A stretch of DNA of 40,162 bases from an uncultured Gordonibacter sp. (GTDB lineage Bacteria; Actinomycetota; Coriobacteriia; Coriobacteriales; Eggerthellaceae). Below the pieces are notes generated by a model. That model saw only the letters and a list, made by a program, of their open reading frames with translations. It searched no databases and was not told the origin of the DNA. The position numbers and the translations under genes are program-made. The DNA lies in assembly GCA_904420575.1 (NCBI GenBank), contig CAJFVW010000193.1, positions 1 through 40,162 of the forward strand, in the 5' to 3' direction. How positions within the stretch are numbered: the stretch's first letter is position 1; each line of letters begins with the position of its first letter. Below, piece by piece: positions 16,222 through 26,695 of the stretch.

Positions 16222-17481
16222 ATGAAGGGGAAGGCGCTCATAGTCGCACGGGATCATCCGGTGCTGTGCATCGCCGCGTTGGCGGCGCTGGCCACGGTCG
16301 TCTTCGTGCCGCCTGATGCCGCCTACCTGGGCTATGTGGACGCCAAAACGCTCGCGTGCCTGTTCGGCATCCTGGCCGTGGCGGGCGCCATGCGCAACGC
16401 AGGCATGCTCGATGCGGCGGCGCTGGCGCTCTCGTCGCGGTTGGCGACGCGTCGTGCGGCGGTGTTTTCCCTGACGGGAGCGACGCTGGCGCTCTCCCTG
16501 TTCGCTACCAACGACATGGCGCTCGTGGTGATGCTGCCGCTTTCGGCCGCAGCGCTCCTGCGGGCGCGCTGGGACGACCTGATCCCGTTCACGTTCGTGA
16601 TGCAGAGCCTGGCGGCGAACCTGGGCGGCATGGTGCTGCCGTTCGGCAACCCCCAGAACCTGTATCTCTTCGAACGCTACGAAATCCCGCTGCAAGACTT
16701 CCTGGCCGTGATGGCGCTGCCCTTCGCCCTTTCGGTGGTGCTGATAGCGCTGTGCTGCGTGGCGTTCGTGCGCGGCGACGGCCCTGAGAAGGCTCGCGGT
16801 CTGCAGGAGCATGCTTCGGGCCGCGAAAGCGCGCATGCCCAGAGCGTGGAAGACGAGCGTGGGGAAGGCGCGGGCGGAGAACGTGGGAAAGGCGCGGCAG
16901 GTAGTCTCGCACCCGGGGCGGCAGCGGCGAGAGCGGTGGCGCCTGCCGTGTACGTGGCGCTGTTCTTGCTGGTGGTGGGGTCGGTGCTGCGCCTGGTGCC
17001 CTGGTGGGCATCGACCGCCGTGGTGGTCGGCGTGCTGGCCGTCCTGGATCGAAAGGCCCTGCGCCAGGTGGACTGGGGATTGCTGCTCACCTTCGCCTGC
17101 TTCTTCGTGTTCGCGGGCAACATGGCGCGCATCCCTGCGGTCGAAGGACTGCTTGCACAGGGCATGGAGGGATCGGCCCTGATGGTGAGCGCGGCAACCA
17201 GCCAGGTCATCAGCAACGTTCCTGCCGCCGTGCTGCTGTCGCACTTCACGGGGTCGTGGCAGGCCCTGCTCATCGGCGTGAACGTGGGCGGCGCGGGCAC
17301 GCTGGTGGCGTCGCTGGCAAGCCTCATCACCTTCAGCCGCTTCTGCGTCGTCAGGAAGGGCTTCCCGCGCCGCGCGGGTCTGGCGGCCTGCACGCCTGCG
17401 AAGTTCGTCGCGCTCTTCTCTGCCTTCAACTTCGCATTCCTGGCCGTCCTGCTGGCGGCAAGCGCCGTTTTCCTCGGGTGA
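16222..17481 (+). CDS. ArsB/NhaD-SLC13 superfamily anion permease
   Basis: 419 residues with about ten hydrophobic helices. The motifs Ala-Thr-Asn-Asp-Met-Ala-Leu-Val (near 95), Phe-Gly-Asn-Pro-Gln-Asn (near 140) and Ser-Asn-Val-Pro-Ala-Ala (near 330) are the paired hairpin signatures of this ion-transporter superfamily. A hydrophilic central loop (about 185-235) is rich in Gly, Ala, Glu and Arg. It lies 18 bp behind tilS and is probably in the same operon, with only a weak ribosome site. The transported ion is unknown: citrate, other carboxylates, arsenite and sodium are all carried by relatives. Confidence 0.8.
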   Translation: MKGKALIVARDHPVLCIAALAALATVVFVPPDAAYLGYVDAKTLACLFGILAVAGAMRNAGMLDAAALALSSRLATRRAAVFSLTGATLALSLFATNDMALVVMLPLSAAALLRARWDDLIPFTFVMQSLAANLGGMVLPFGNPQNLYLFERYEIPLQDFLAVMALPFALSVVLIALCCVAFVRGDGPEKARGLQEHASGRESAHAQSVEDERGEGAGGERGKGAAGSLAPGAAAARAVAPAVYVALFLLVVGSVLRLVPWWASTAVVVGVLAVLDRKALRQVDWGLLLTFACFFVFAGNMARIPAVEGLLAQGMEGSALMVSAATSQVISNVPAAVLLSHFTGSWQALLIGVNVGGAGTLVASLASLITFSRFCVVRKGFPRRAGLAACTPAKFVALFSAFNFAFLAVLLAASAVFLG

Positions 17482-17492
17482 CCGGCCCAGGA

Positions 17493-17618
17493 GGCGTGCC
17501 GGGGATGCGGGGCACGCCGACCGGCAGGAGGTGCGCCGAGGGGCGCAGGGCGCACCCGGCGGCGGAGGCGCGCGCCGGCCGGCAGGAGGTGCGCCGAGGG
17601 GCGCAAGGCGCACCCGGC
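17493..17618. repeat. Three successive hairpins including a 40-bp tandem repeat (period 58)
   Basis: A first hairpin pairs GGCGTGCC (17493-17500) with GGCACGCC (17511-17518). Then a 40-bp unit occurs twice, 17521-17560 and 17579-17618, differing at one base. Each unit holds GGTGCGCC pairing with GGCGCACC. Lying just after the permease stop, they could act as a terminator array. The tandem copy shows recent duplication. Confidence 0.6.
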
Positions 17619-17673
17619 TGCGTGTCCAAGCCAGACGCCAGGTTGCCGGTACGGCTTGCGGCGCGAGAAAGAT

Positions 17674-17775
17674 CGCAAATCGGTCATTTTTTGCCATGCG
17701 CATGACCTGGCATGATAGCGCATTTCACCTGTTCAATGAGGCTGTTTGAACATGGCAGAAAATGACCGATTTGCG
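17674..17775. repeat. 25-bp interrupted inverted repeat with nested dyad upstream of maf
   Basis: CGCAAATCGGTCATTTT followed by (T)TGCCATG at 17674-17698 is repeated inverted at 17751-17775, 24 of 25 bases matching, with 52 bp between. Inside the spacer lies a second dyad, TGTTCAA...TTGAACA (about 17730-17752), which abuts the right arm. The arms are AT-richer than the surroundings. It could be a small repeated or mobile element, or a regulatory cruciform; the right arm overlaps the maf -35 region. Confidence 0.65.
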
Positions 17776-17797
17776 GCAATTCCAACTCTGCTACAAT
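17771..17797 (+). promoter_or_regulatory. maf promoter giving a leaderless transcript
   Basis: TACAAT at 17792-17797 is a good -10 box; TTGCGG at 17771-17776 is a weak -35. The -10 box ends eight bases before the maf ATG at 17805 and there is no Shine-Dalgarno site, so transcription probably starts at or one base before the start codon. Confidence 0.5.
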
Positions 17798-17804
17798 ACC
17801 TGCC

Positions 17805-18596
17805 ATGGAAAACGAAGATAACACATCGAGGGACGGCGTGCAGCGCGAGGTGCGCCCGCCTGATGCGCTCGGCGCCGATGTCGCACCTGCTGGTGCTCCT
17901 GCGGCCTCTGACGCGTCTCCTGTCCCCGGCGCCGAAGGCGCTCCTGCGGCCCCCGGCGCCGCCCCCACTCCTGCGTTCCAGGTCGTCCTTGCGAGCGGCA
18001 GCCCCCGCCGCAGGCAGCTGCTGCAGGACGCCGGCATCGCCTTCACCGTGCGCGTGCCCGACGTGGACGAGACGCTGGAGCCCGACCTGATGGCCGACCC
18101 TCCCGAGGCGGCCAAGAAGCTGGCCGAGCGCAAGGCCGGAGCCGTGGTGCAGGAAGTCCTGGCCGACGCCGGATTCACCGGCATGGCCATCGTGCTGGGC
18201 GCCGACACCATGGTGGTGAAGGACGGCCAGATATTCGGCAAGCCGAAGAACCTTTCCGACGCCACGCACATGCTGCGCCAGCTTTCCGGGGCTACGCACC
18301 AGGTGGTCACGGCGGTTTCCGTATGGATGATCTCCGTTCCGGAACCGGAGAAGGTCTCGCTCGGGTTCCGCACGTTCGCCGACACGAGCCGCGTGACCTT
18401 CCACGAGCTTGTCGACGACCAGATCGCCGACTACCTGCGCAAAGGCGAATCGTTCGACAAGGCTGGCGCCTACGCCATCCAGGGAGAGGGCGCGAAGCTG
18501 GTCAAGCAGGTCGAAGGATCGCTCGACACCGTCATCGGCCTGCCGGTGGAGCGCCTTCTGCGAGAGTTCCCCGACCTGGCTCCGCAAACCGCCTGA
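17805..18596 (+). CDS. maf: Maf-family nucleoside triphosphate pyrophosphatase
   Basis: 263 residues; typical Maf proteins are about 190-200. The excess is an Ala/Pro/Gly-rich N-terminal extension of about 57 residues. The core has Ala-Ser-Gly-Ser-Pro-Arg-Arg at 63-69, then Ala-Asp-Thr-Met-Val, Gly-Lys-Pro and Gly-Ala-Tyr-Ala-Ile-Gln-Gly, the catalytic and base-recognition motifs. Family members hydrolyse dTTP, UTP or modified nucleotides, cleaning the pool and affecting septum formation. A second insertion-like stretch occurs at Ser-Val-Pro-Glu-Pro-Glu. No start codon nearer the conserved core has a ribosome site, and the leaderless promoter supports 17805. Confidence 0.88.
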   Translation: MENEDNTSRDGVQREVRPPDALGADVAPAGAPAASDASPVPGAEGAPAAPGAAPTPAFQVVLASGSPRRRQLLQDAGIAFTVRVPDVDETLEPDLMADPPEAAKKLAERKAGAVVQEVLADAGFTGMAIVLGADTMVVKDGQIFGKPKNLSDATHMLRQLSGATHQVVTAVSVWMISVPEPEKVSLGFRTFADTSRVTFHELVDDQIADYLRKGESFDKAGAYAIQGEGAKLVKQVEGSLDTVIGLPVERLLREFPDLAPQTA

Positions 18597-19185
18597 GTTC
18601 GCCTGCCTTCGGCACTGCCCCTGCGCCTGGCAACGTGCTCCATCCTGCGTTCCATGTCCGCGAGCAGCCGCAGGCCCGGCGTCCATCAGCCGCACGCCCG
18701 CCGCCTTCCGCTTCGCGCGTTATGTCATGTTGCGCGAGACGCAGGCCGCCGCCTCCGACTTCCCTCGCCTCACGCCCCGTCTCTTCCGCCGTCCCTCGCC
18801 TCCACCCTCTGCCTCATCCCGCGCCTCCCATGCCCCCGCCCCCTGCCGCCTCGCGCGTTTCCGCCCCCGCCCTTTAATCCACCGCCTCCCGCGTCTCGCA
18901 TGCCCTCCCCGTCTCCCGTCTCCTTTCGCTCTTCCTCCCGCGCGGCGGCGCGGCCTGCATGCCCGTCCGCGCGGCTTGCCTGCGCGCGTGCACGGCCTGC
19001 CGGACGCATTCGTGGCCGCGCTCTGCGCCTCATCGGCGGCCTGCCTGCGCGCGAGCGCGCCCTGCCTGACTCCGCTGCCCGACCGGCTGCATGAGGCTAA
19101 AGTGCCTGTTCCCGTGCAAAATGTAAAAATCGTGGCACTTGGGCTGGCGTTACCGTATCGTCTCTTTTTCACAGGGGCGCAATGG
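18597..19185. other. Noncoding 600-bp gap with a pyrimidine-rich tract
   Basis: Between maf and the hpt leader no convincing gene is visible on either strand. About 18750-18945 is strongly pyrimidine-biased on the plus strand; in 18781-18840 I count 49 of 60 bases as C or T. GCGCGGCGGCGCGGC-type alternation and TGCATGC follow at 18940-19010. Long open frames on the minus strand here are composition artefacts. Confidence 0.6.
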
Positions 19186-19191
19186 TACACT
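19186..19191 (+). promoter_or_regulatory. hpt operon -10 box, leaderless position
   Basis: TACACT at 19186-19191 ends eight bases before the ATG at 19199. No ribosome site precedes that ATG. A T-rich CTCTTTTTC stretch at 19162-19170 occupies the -35 area but is not close to consensus. Confidence 0.4.
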
Positions 19192-19198
19192 AGCCCCC

Positions 19199-19297
19199 AT
19201 GCAAGATAAGCGTGAGGAACACGCTCAGTGTTGCGCGCCCAGGCGCCGATGCGTGCGTGCTGCCTGCAGAAACAACGAAGAGGACAGCCGTGCATGA
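19199..19297 (+). CDS. Putative 32-residue leader peptide overlapping hpt
   Basis: An ATG at the predicted transcription start opens a 32-codon frame: Met-Gln-Asp-Lys-Arg-Glu-Glu-His, then a Cys/Arg-rich middle and an acidic end. Its TGA at 19295-19297 overlaps the hpt GTG at 19290, so ribosomes finishing it would be placed to start hpt. It may be a coupling leader or have no function as a peptide. The four cysteines and six arginines are unusual for chance but prove nothing. Confidence 0.35.
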   Translation: MQDKREEHAQCCAPRRRCVRAACRNNEEDSRA

Positions 19298-19835
19298 CGA
19301 TATAGCGGAAGTGTTGTTCACCGAGCAGGAAATCGCGGACCGCGTCCGCGAAATGGGCGGTGCCATCACACGCGACTATGCGGACGCCGCACGCGACGGC
19401 GGCATCGTGCTGGTGTCGGTACTGCGCGGAGCGGCCATCTTCATGGCCGACCTCGCCCGCAAGATCGAGTTGCCGCTGGAAATGGACTACATGGCCATCT
19501 CTTCGTACGGCAACGGCGCCAAGAGTTCCGGCGTCGTGCGCATCCTGAAGGACCTCAGCTCCGAAATCGAGGGCCGCCACGTCATCGTGGCCGAAGACAT
19601 CCTCGATTCGGGTCTGACGTTGAAGTACCTGTTGAAAAACCTGAGCTCGCGCAATCCCGCGTCGCTCGAAGTGGCAACGCTTTTGCGCAAGCAGACGCTT
19701 GCGCAGGCGAAGATCGACTGCAGATACGTCGGCTTCGAATGCCCCGACGAGTTCATCGTCGGGTACGGCCTGGACTTTGCGGAACGCTACCGCAACCTGC
19801 CTTACATTGGCATCCTGAAGCCCGAGCTGTACTAG
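19290..19835 (+). CDS. hpt: Hypoxanthine phosphoribosyltransferase
   Basis: 181 residues from GTG with GAAGAGGA six bases upstream. It makes IMP or GMP from hypoxanthine or guanine and PRPP, salvaging purines. The PRPP loop is Val-Ala-Glu-Asp-Ile-Leu-Asp-Ser-Gly-Leu-Thr, and the Leu-Arg-Gly-Ala substrate-loop motif precedes it. The C-terminal Phe-Ile-Val-Gly-Tyr-Gly-Leu-Asp segment is the base-binding hallmark. A longer in-frame upstream start at 19212 has no ribosome site. hpt directly before ftsH is a common arrangement in Gram-positive bacteria. Confidence 0.93.
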   Translation: MHDDIAEVLFTEQEIADRVREMGGAITRDYADAARDGGIVLVSVLRGAAIFMADLARKIELPLEMDYMAISSYGNGAKSSGVVRILKDLSSEIEGRHVIVAEDILDSGLTLKYLLKNLSSRNPASLEVATLLRKQTLAQAKIDCRYVGFECPDEFIVGYGLDFAERYRNLPYIGILKPELY

Positions 19836-19976
19836 AGGCGCCGCCCGGCATCGGTGGGAGCCTGCGAGGCCTCCATCTGGACGATGAGCGGCGCGCAACG
19901 CGATCCGCGCGCATCCCCGCCGACAGGCGAGCGATGGCAAGCGGCAAGGTTTCGGAAAAGAAAAGGCACATACGCT

Positions 19977-22390
<2,414 letters not shown>

Positions 22391-22394
<4 letters not shown>

Positions 22395-23704
22395 TCTGGC
22401 GCTGTTCCCGCTTCGAGTTCGACACCAAGATGCCCATTGTCATGGGCATCTTGAACGTTACCCCCGATTCGTTCTCCGACGGCGGCACGCATGCCGACCA
22501 TGACGAGGCGGTCGCCCATGCCTTGTGCATGGTGGAGGAAGGCGCCCAGATCGTGGACGTGGGGGGCGAGTCCACCCGCTCCGGCGCCGAGCCCGTCTCG
22601 GTTGAGGAAGAGAAGGCCCGCACGATCGACGTGGTGCGCGCGCTGGCCGAGCGCGGCCTGTGCGTGAGCATCGACACGCGGCATGCGGAAGTCGCGCGCG
22701 CGGCCGTGGAGGCGGGCGCGAGCATCGTGAACGACGTCTCCGGATTCCGCGATCCTGCCATGGTGGACGTGGCGCGCTCGTGCGATGCGGGGCTCGTGGT
22801 CGTGCACATGCAGGGAGAGCCCGGCACCATGCAGGAGAACCCGACGTACGACGACGTGGTCGTGGAGGTGCGCGACTACCTGGTCGGGCAGGCCGCGCTG
22901 CTGGAGCAGGCGGGCGTCGCGCGCGACCGCATCTGCCTCGATCCCGGCCCGGGATTCGGCAAGACGCCGAAGCAGACGCTGGAGCTGGTGCGCAACCTGC
23001 ACGAGCTCGTGCGCACGGGCTACCCGGTCATGGCGGCGCTGTCGCGCAAGAGCTACATCGGCTACGCGTACCACATCGACGACCCGGCGGAGCGCGACCG
23101 CGCGTCGGCGGCCGAAGCGCTCATGGCGTGCGAGCTGGGGGCGAGCGTCGTGCGCACGCACAATGTGGCCGCGACCGTGCAGGCGCTCAAGGACCTGCGG
23201 CCTTTCGTGCTGTTGGGGTTGGGCTGCAACGTGGCCTTGGTCGCTGGCGAGGGAGAAGAGCAGGAAGCAAAGAAGGCGCAGCTGAACCATGCCATCGGGC
23301 AGCTGTGCGCGCTTCCCGACTCGCAGATAGTGGACATCTCGTCGTTCTACGAAAGCGAGCCGGCGTACTACGTGGACCAGGAGCCCTTCGTCAACGCCGT
23401 CGTGCTCATGCGCTGCGGCGTGCCGCCCAAGGAGCTGCTGGGGTATTTGCATGCCATCGAGAACAGCCTTGGCCGCGTGCGCGAGATCGAGAACGGCCCG
23501 CGCACCTGCGACGTGGACATCCTGGACTACCAGATGTACGTCTGCGCGTCGGAGGAACTCACGTTGCCCCATCCGCGCGTCTGCGAGCGCGACTTCGTGG
23601 TGAAGCCGCTGTTGGAGCTGCTGCCCGGCCATGTGCTGGCCGACGGCATGCCAGTGGACTGCGTGCCGGAGTCCCAACGCGTCGGCAAGGCCGTCAGGCT
23701 GTAG
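22391..23704 (+). CDS. folP-folK: Bifunctional dihydropteroate synthase / HPPK (folP-folK fusion)
   Basis: 437 residues. The N-terminal 275 are dihydropteroate synthase: Gly-Ile-Leu-Asn-Val-Thr-Pro-Asp-Ser-Phe-Ser-Asp-Gly, Gly-Gly-Glu-Ser-Thr-Arg and Asp-Pro-Gly-Pro-Gly-Phe-Gly-Lys motifs bind pABA and pterin pyrophosphate. The C-terminal 160 are 6-hydroxymethyl-dihydropterin pyrophosphokinase, with the Glu-Asn-Gly-Pro-Arg-Thr-Cys-Asp-Val-Asp-Ile-Leu core. The fusion joins consecutive folate steps in reverse chemical order. No dihydroneopterin aldolase (folB) separates them, as it often does elsewhere. The start overlaps the ftsH stop, so the two genes are translationally coupled. Confidence 0.93.
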
Positions 23705-23840
23705 GCCGCGCTCAATTTCCAGTGCCGGGCGGTCTGTTGTCCTGGCGGTGGCGCGAAGCGATGCCGATGTGCGGGGCGTCGCCTGCGACGCGGCCCGTTG
23801 TTCGGCTGGCGGGCAAGACGAGTGGGCAAAGGAGGGCCGT

Positions 23841-24842
23841 ATGCCCGAGGACTGCATTTCCAACGTTGACGGGCCATCGTTTCGCCTGCGCGAACTGGCC
23901 GAGGTGTCGTCCACGAACGACGTGGTCAAGCGTGCGCTCGAGGCAGGGGAGCCCGAGGGCTTGGCCGTGCGTGCCTGCAGACAGACCGGCGGCTACGGAC
24001 GCCAAGGGCGCACGTGGGCAAGTCCCGAGGGCGGCCTGTACCTGTCACTGCTGCTGCGCCCTCGGGTGCCGTCTGCGCAGCTTCCCACGTTGAGCCTGGT
24101 GACGGGCTTGGCAGTGCGAGAGGCGGTCGCGGCGGTAGCCGACGGGTCCGCTGCCGAATCCGTGCTCATCAAATGGCCCAACGACGTCGTCGTGCGTCAG
24201 AGCTGCGCGGGAGGGCTTTGCGGCCACAAAACCGCCGAATCCAGACATTTTCAAGGCGCGCCGAACGGCGTCCCTGCCTTTCCGCAAGACCGGCGTGCTT
24301 CCGATCAGGCTCTTTCGTCTGGTGGCTCGGAAGACTCTCGGCATGAAAGCGCTTCGGGGTCAGTAATCGGTGATTCTGTGCCAGATTCGCGCTCCGAACG
24401 TGCTTCGTTTGCGAAGCTGTGCGGCATCTCGTTGGAGGCGCATGCCGGGGGCGTGTGCGTGGGCATTGGCATAAACGTGGTGCCGCCCGACGAGTCCGTC
24501 GACGTGGGAGGCAAGAACCGCCCCGCCTATCTGGCCGACGTGGCGGGCTGGGCGCGCGTCGACGCGCTTGAGGCGATCGGCTCCGTGGCGCGTGCCGTGC
24601 TGGGCGCCTTTGCGCCGCTGTACGCCGTGTGGTGCAGGCAAGGTTTCGCCCCGCTGCTTGAAGAATACGAGGCCCATGCGAGCCTCACGGGAAAGCAGGT
24701 GCGTATCGCCGACCAAGCGGGTTCCGTCCTTTGCGAAGGCACCGTGCGCGGCATCGACGTCCACGGCCGCCTGCTCGTGGAAACCGACCAAGGCGCCATC
24801 GTCCCCGTCTCGTCCGGCGAGGCGCACATTCTGAACAGGTGA
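23841..24842 (+). CDS. birA: Biotin-[acetyl-CoA-carboxylase] ligase without HTH domain, with internal insertion
   Basis: 333 residues from an ATG with AAAGGAGGG. It makes biotinyl-AMP and attaches biotin to carboxyl carrier protein. The biotin loop is Gly-Tyr-Gly-Arg-Gln-Gly-Arg-Thr-Trp, and Lys111-Trp-Pro-Asn-Asp is the active-site segment. The usual next step, a short turn into Gly-Ile-Ser/Leu-Leu-Glu, is broken by 73 extra residues (119-191), after which Leu-Cys-Gly-Ile-Ser-Leu-Glu resumes. There is no N-terminal winged helix, so it is not a repressor of biotin genes. A C-terminal SH3-like domain is present. bioY lies two genes downstream. Confidence 0.88.
   Translation: MPEDCISNVDGPSFRLRELAEVSSTNDVVKRALEAGEPEGLAVRACRQTGGYGRQGRTWASPEGGLYLSLLLRPRVPSAQLPTLSLVTGLAVREAVAAVADGSAAESVLIKWPNDVVVRQSCAGGLCGHKTAESRHFQGAPNGVPAFPQDRRASDQALSSGGSEDSRHESASGSVIGDSVPDSRSERASFAKLCGISLEAHAGGVCVGIGINVVPPDESVDVGGKNRPAYLADVAGWARVDALEAIGSVARAVLGAFAPLYAVWCRQGFAPLLEEYEAHASLTGKQVRIADQAGSVLCEGTVRGIDVHGRLLVETDQGAIVPVSSGEAHILNR
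24195..24413. other. 219-bp lower-GC in-frame insertion within birA
   Basis: Exactly 73 codons separate Asn-Asp-Val-Val-Val from the conserved Lys-Leu-Cys-Gly-Ile-Ser-Leu-Glu. The inserted DNA is poorer in GC (about half in 24361-24420, against about two thirds in the gene flanks). It uses codons such as TCT, AAA, TTT and GTA that are rare in the neighbours, and encodes a polar, Ser/Arg/Gly-rich segment with no predicted fold. It looks like an element or intergenic repeat captured in frame. Confidence 0.55.
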
Positions 24843-24978
24843 GGCCGCGCCACCCGCCCGGCCGATGCCTCTTGTCTCGATGGGACTATTTCTTCCGCTT
24901 GCCGTGCGGGGTTGTCCATTCGCCGCCCAGCGGCTCTTGCGGCAAGCGCGCCGCTTCCGGCTGCCCTACTTCCGGGGG

Positions 24979-24984
24979 TAGAAT
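24979..24984 (+). promoter_or_regulatory. Candidate -10 box for the MATE gene
   Basis: TAGAAT lies 31 bp before the ATG, with a good ribosome site (AAGGGAAGG) between. Upstream, CGCTTGCCG (24896-24904) and CGGCAAGCG (24940-24948) form a nine-bp stem around a smaller GCCG/CGGC hairpin, possibly the end of the birA transcript. Confidence 0.4.
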
Positions 24985-25015
24985 GTCTTGTTCTCTAAGG
25001 GAAGGCACATGACGT

Positions 25016-26524
25016 ATGGCAGCGGCAGCAGCGAAGATACCCCTCAACCTCAACGAAGACAGCACGGGCGCACCTTTGGGGAAGGACCCGAAGCATCCGG
25101 AACGCGACGCGAAGGTCAGCCGGATGGGCACGGCGTCCATCCCCATGCTCATCACCGAGTTCGCCATCCCGGCCATTCTGGGCATGCTGGTCAATGGCGC
25201 CTACAACGTCATCGACTCCATCTTCTTGGGGCAGGCCATGGGCGAGATCGGCCTTTCGGCCGCCACCGTGGCCAATCCCATCATGATCGTGTTCATGGCG
25301 CTGGCCATGCTGGTGGGCAACGGCGGCAACGCTTTGGCCGCGCTGCGCCTGGGCGAGGGAAAGCGCGTGGACGCCGAGGTCAGCTTGGGGAATACCGTAT
25401 TCTTGAGCCTGGTGTTCTCCGTCATCGTGGGCTTTGCCGCCGCGAACCCCGCCATTCTGGACGGGCTGCTCACGCTTTCCAGCGCAACCGACGACGTGCG
25501 TCCTTATGCGCGGGCGTTCCTGCAGATCATCTGCTTCGGTTTCGTGTTCCAGTGCATCGGCATGGGCGTGAACAACTTCATCCGTACCGCCGGCGCGCCG
25601 AACCGCGCGTTGGTGACCATGCTCATAGGCGCCGTGAGCTGCACGGCGTTCAACTACCTGTTCGTTCTGAAGCTGGGTTGGGGCGTGGAGGGAAGCGCTC
25701 TGGCCACCGTCTGTGGCCAGGCGGTGTCCTGCGTGGCGGTGGTGTGGTACTTCGTCTTCACGAAGAACGTGCCGCTCAAGCTGCACCTGCGGTACATGCG
25801 GCCGCATCTGCGCACGCTCGGGACCATCCTGTCGCTGGGCCTGGCCAGCTTCGCCGTCCAGGCGGGCGCGGCCGTGGTGAACTTCGCCATCAACCACTTG
25901 CTGGTCATCTATGGCGCGGCCAGCCCTATTGGGGCCGACGACGCGCTGGCATCCATTGGCGTGGTGCAGCGCGTGGGCATGTTCACCATGCTGCCGCTCG
26001 TGGGCGTGTCCATTGCCATTCAGCCGCTGCTCGGGTTCAACTACGGGGCGAAGCTCATCGGACGCGTGCGCAAGACGCTGTGGTACGGCATTGCCGGCGC
26101 CACCGTCATCGGCACGTTCATGTGGGGCGTCGTGCACCTGTGGCCCGATGCCATCGTGAGCGTGTTCGGCATCACGCATCCCGGGCTGGTGGACTTCACC
26201 GTGTTTGCGCTCAAGGTGCAGCTCATCATGCTGCCGCTCATCGGGTTCCAGATAGTGGGGGCGAACTACTTCCAGGCGACGGGCCAGCCGCTCAAGTCCA
26301 TCATCCTTTCGCTTTCGCGCCAGATCATCTTCCTGCTGCCGCTGCTGTTCGTGCTGCCCGAAGTGCTGCCGCACATCCTTCCGCAGTTCGTGGGGCTGGA
26401 CGCGCTGTACTTCGCCATGCCGATGGCCGACTTCCTGTCCGTCTTCACCACCCTGGTGTTCATCATCGTGGAAATGCGGCGGCTGAGGAAGCTGGAGCGC
26501 GGAGAGATCACGGCCAAGTTCTAG
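25016..26524 (+). CDS. MATE family multidrug/cation efflux transporter
   Basis: 502 residues with twelve predicted helices in two repeated halves of about 220 residues. The Asn-Val-Ile-Asp-Ser-Ile-Phe-Leu-Gly segment in the first half and Phe-Asn-Tyr-Gly-Ala-Lys in the second are typical. A roughly 40-residue charged N-terminal tail precedes the first helix. Family members export drugs, dyes or metabolites in exchange for sodium or protons. AAGGGAAGG nine bases upstream supports the ATG at 25016; a slightly earlier ATG at 25009 is out of frame. It separates birA from bioY but has no known part in biotin use. Confidence 0.92.
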   Translation: MAAAAAKIPLNLNEDSTGAPLGKDPKHPERDAKVSRMGTASIPMLITEFAIPAILGMLVNGAYNVIDSIFLGQAMGEIGLSAATVANPIMIVFMALAMLVGNGGNALAALRLGEGKRVDAEVSLGNTVFLSLVFSVIVGFAAANPAILDGLLTLSSATDDVRPYARAFLQIICFGFVFQCIGMGVNNFIRTAGAPNRALVTMLIGAVSCTAFNYLFVLKLGWGVEGSALATVCGQAVSCVAVVWYFVFTKNVPLKLHLRYMRPHLRTLGTILSLGLASFAVQAGAAVVNFAINHLLVIYGAASPIGADDALASIGVVQRVGMFTMLPLVGVSIAIQPLLGFNYGAKLIGRVRKTLWYGIAGATVIGTFMWGVVHLWPDAIVSVFGITHPGLVDFTVFALKVQLIMLPLIGFQIVGANYFQATGQPLKSIILSLSRQIIFLLPLLFVLPEVLPHILPQFVGLDALYFAMPMADFLSVFTTLVFIIVEMRRLRKLERGEITAKF

Positions 26525-26695
26525 CCGGGTCGGGGTCTAGGCCGGTGGGGAAGCGGGGTTTGCGGCCGCGGTTGGTGCGCAGGCGCTCCTGCTGCTTCGT
26601 TGCGTTTCATGCCGCGCGCACGAGACGTGCGGTATCATGGTTCCTTCATGTCCTGCCCCGCAGGTAGAAGGACTGTTCGTGAAAGGAAGACTGTC

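Noticed and set aside
14902-17703. 933-residue minus-strand open frame
   Set aside because: Antisense to tilS and the permease, low-complexity composition, no ribosome site.
24865-24981. 38-codon open frame between birA and the MATE gene
   Set aside because: No ribosome site, Arg/Leu-rich translation, and it overlaps the stem-loop and -10 box.
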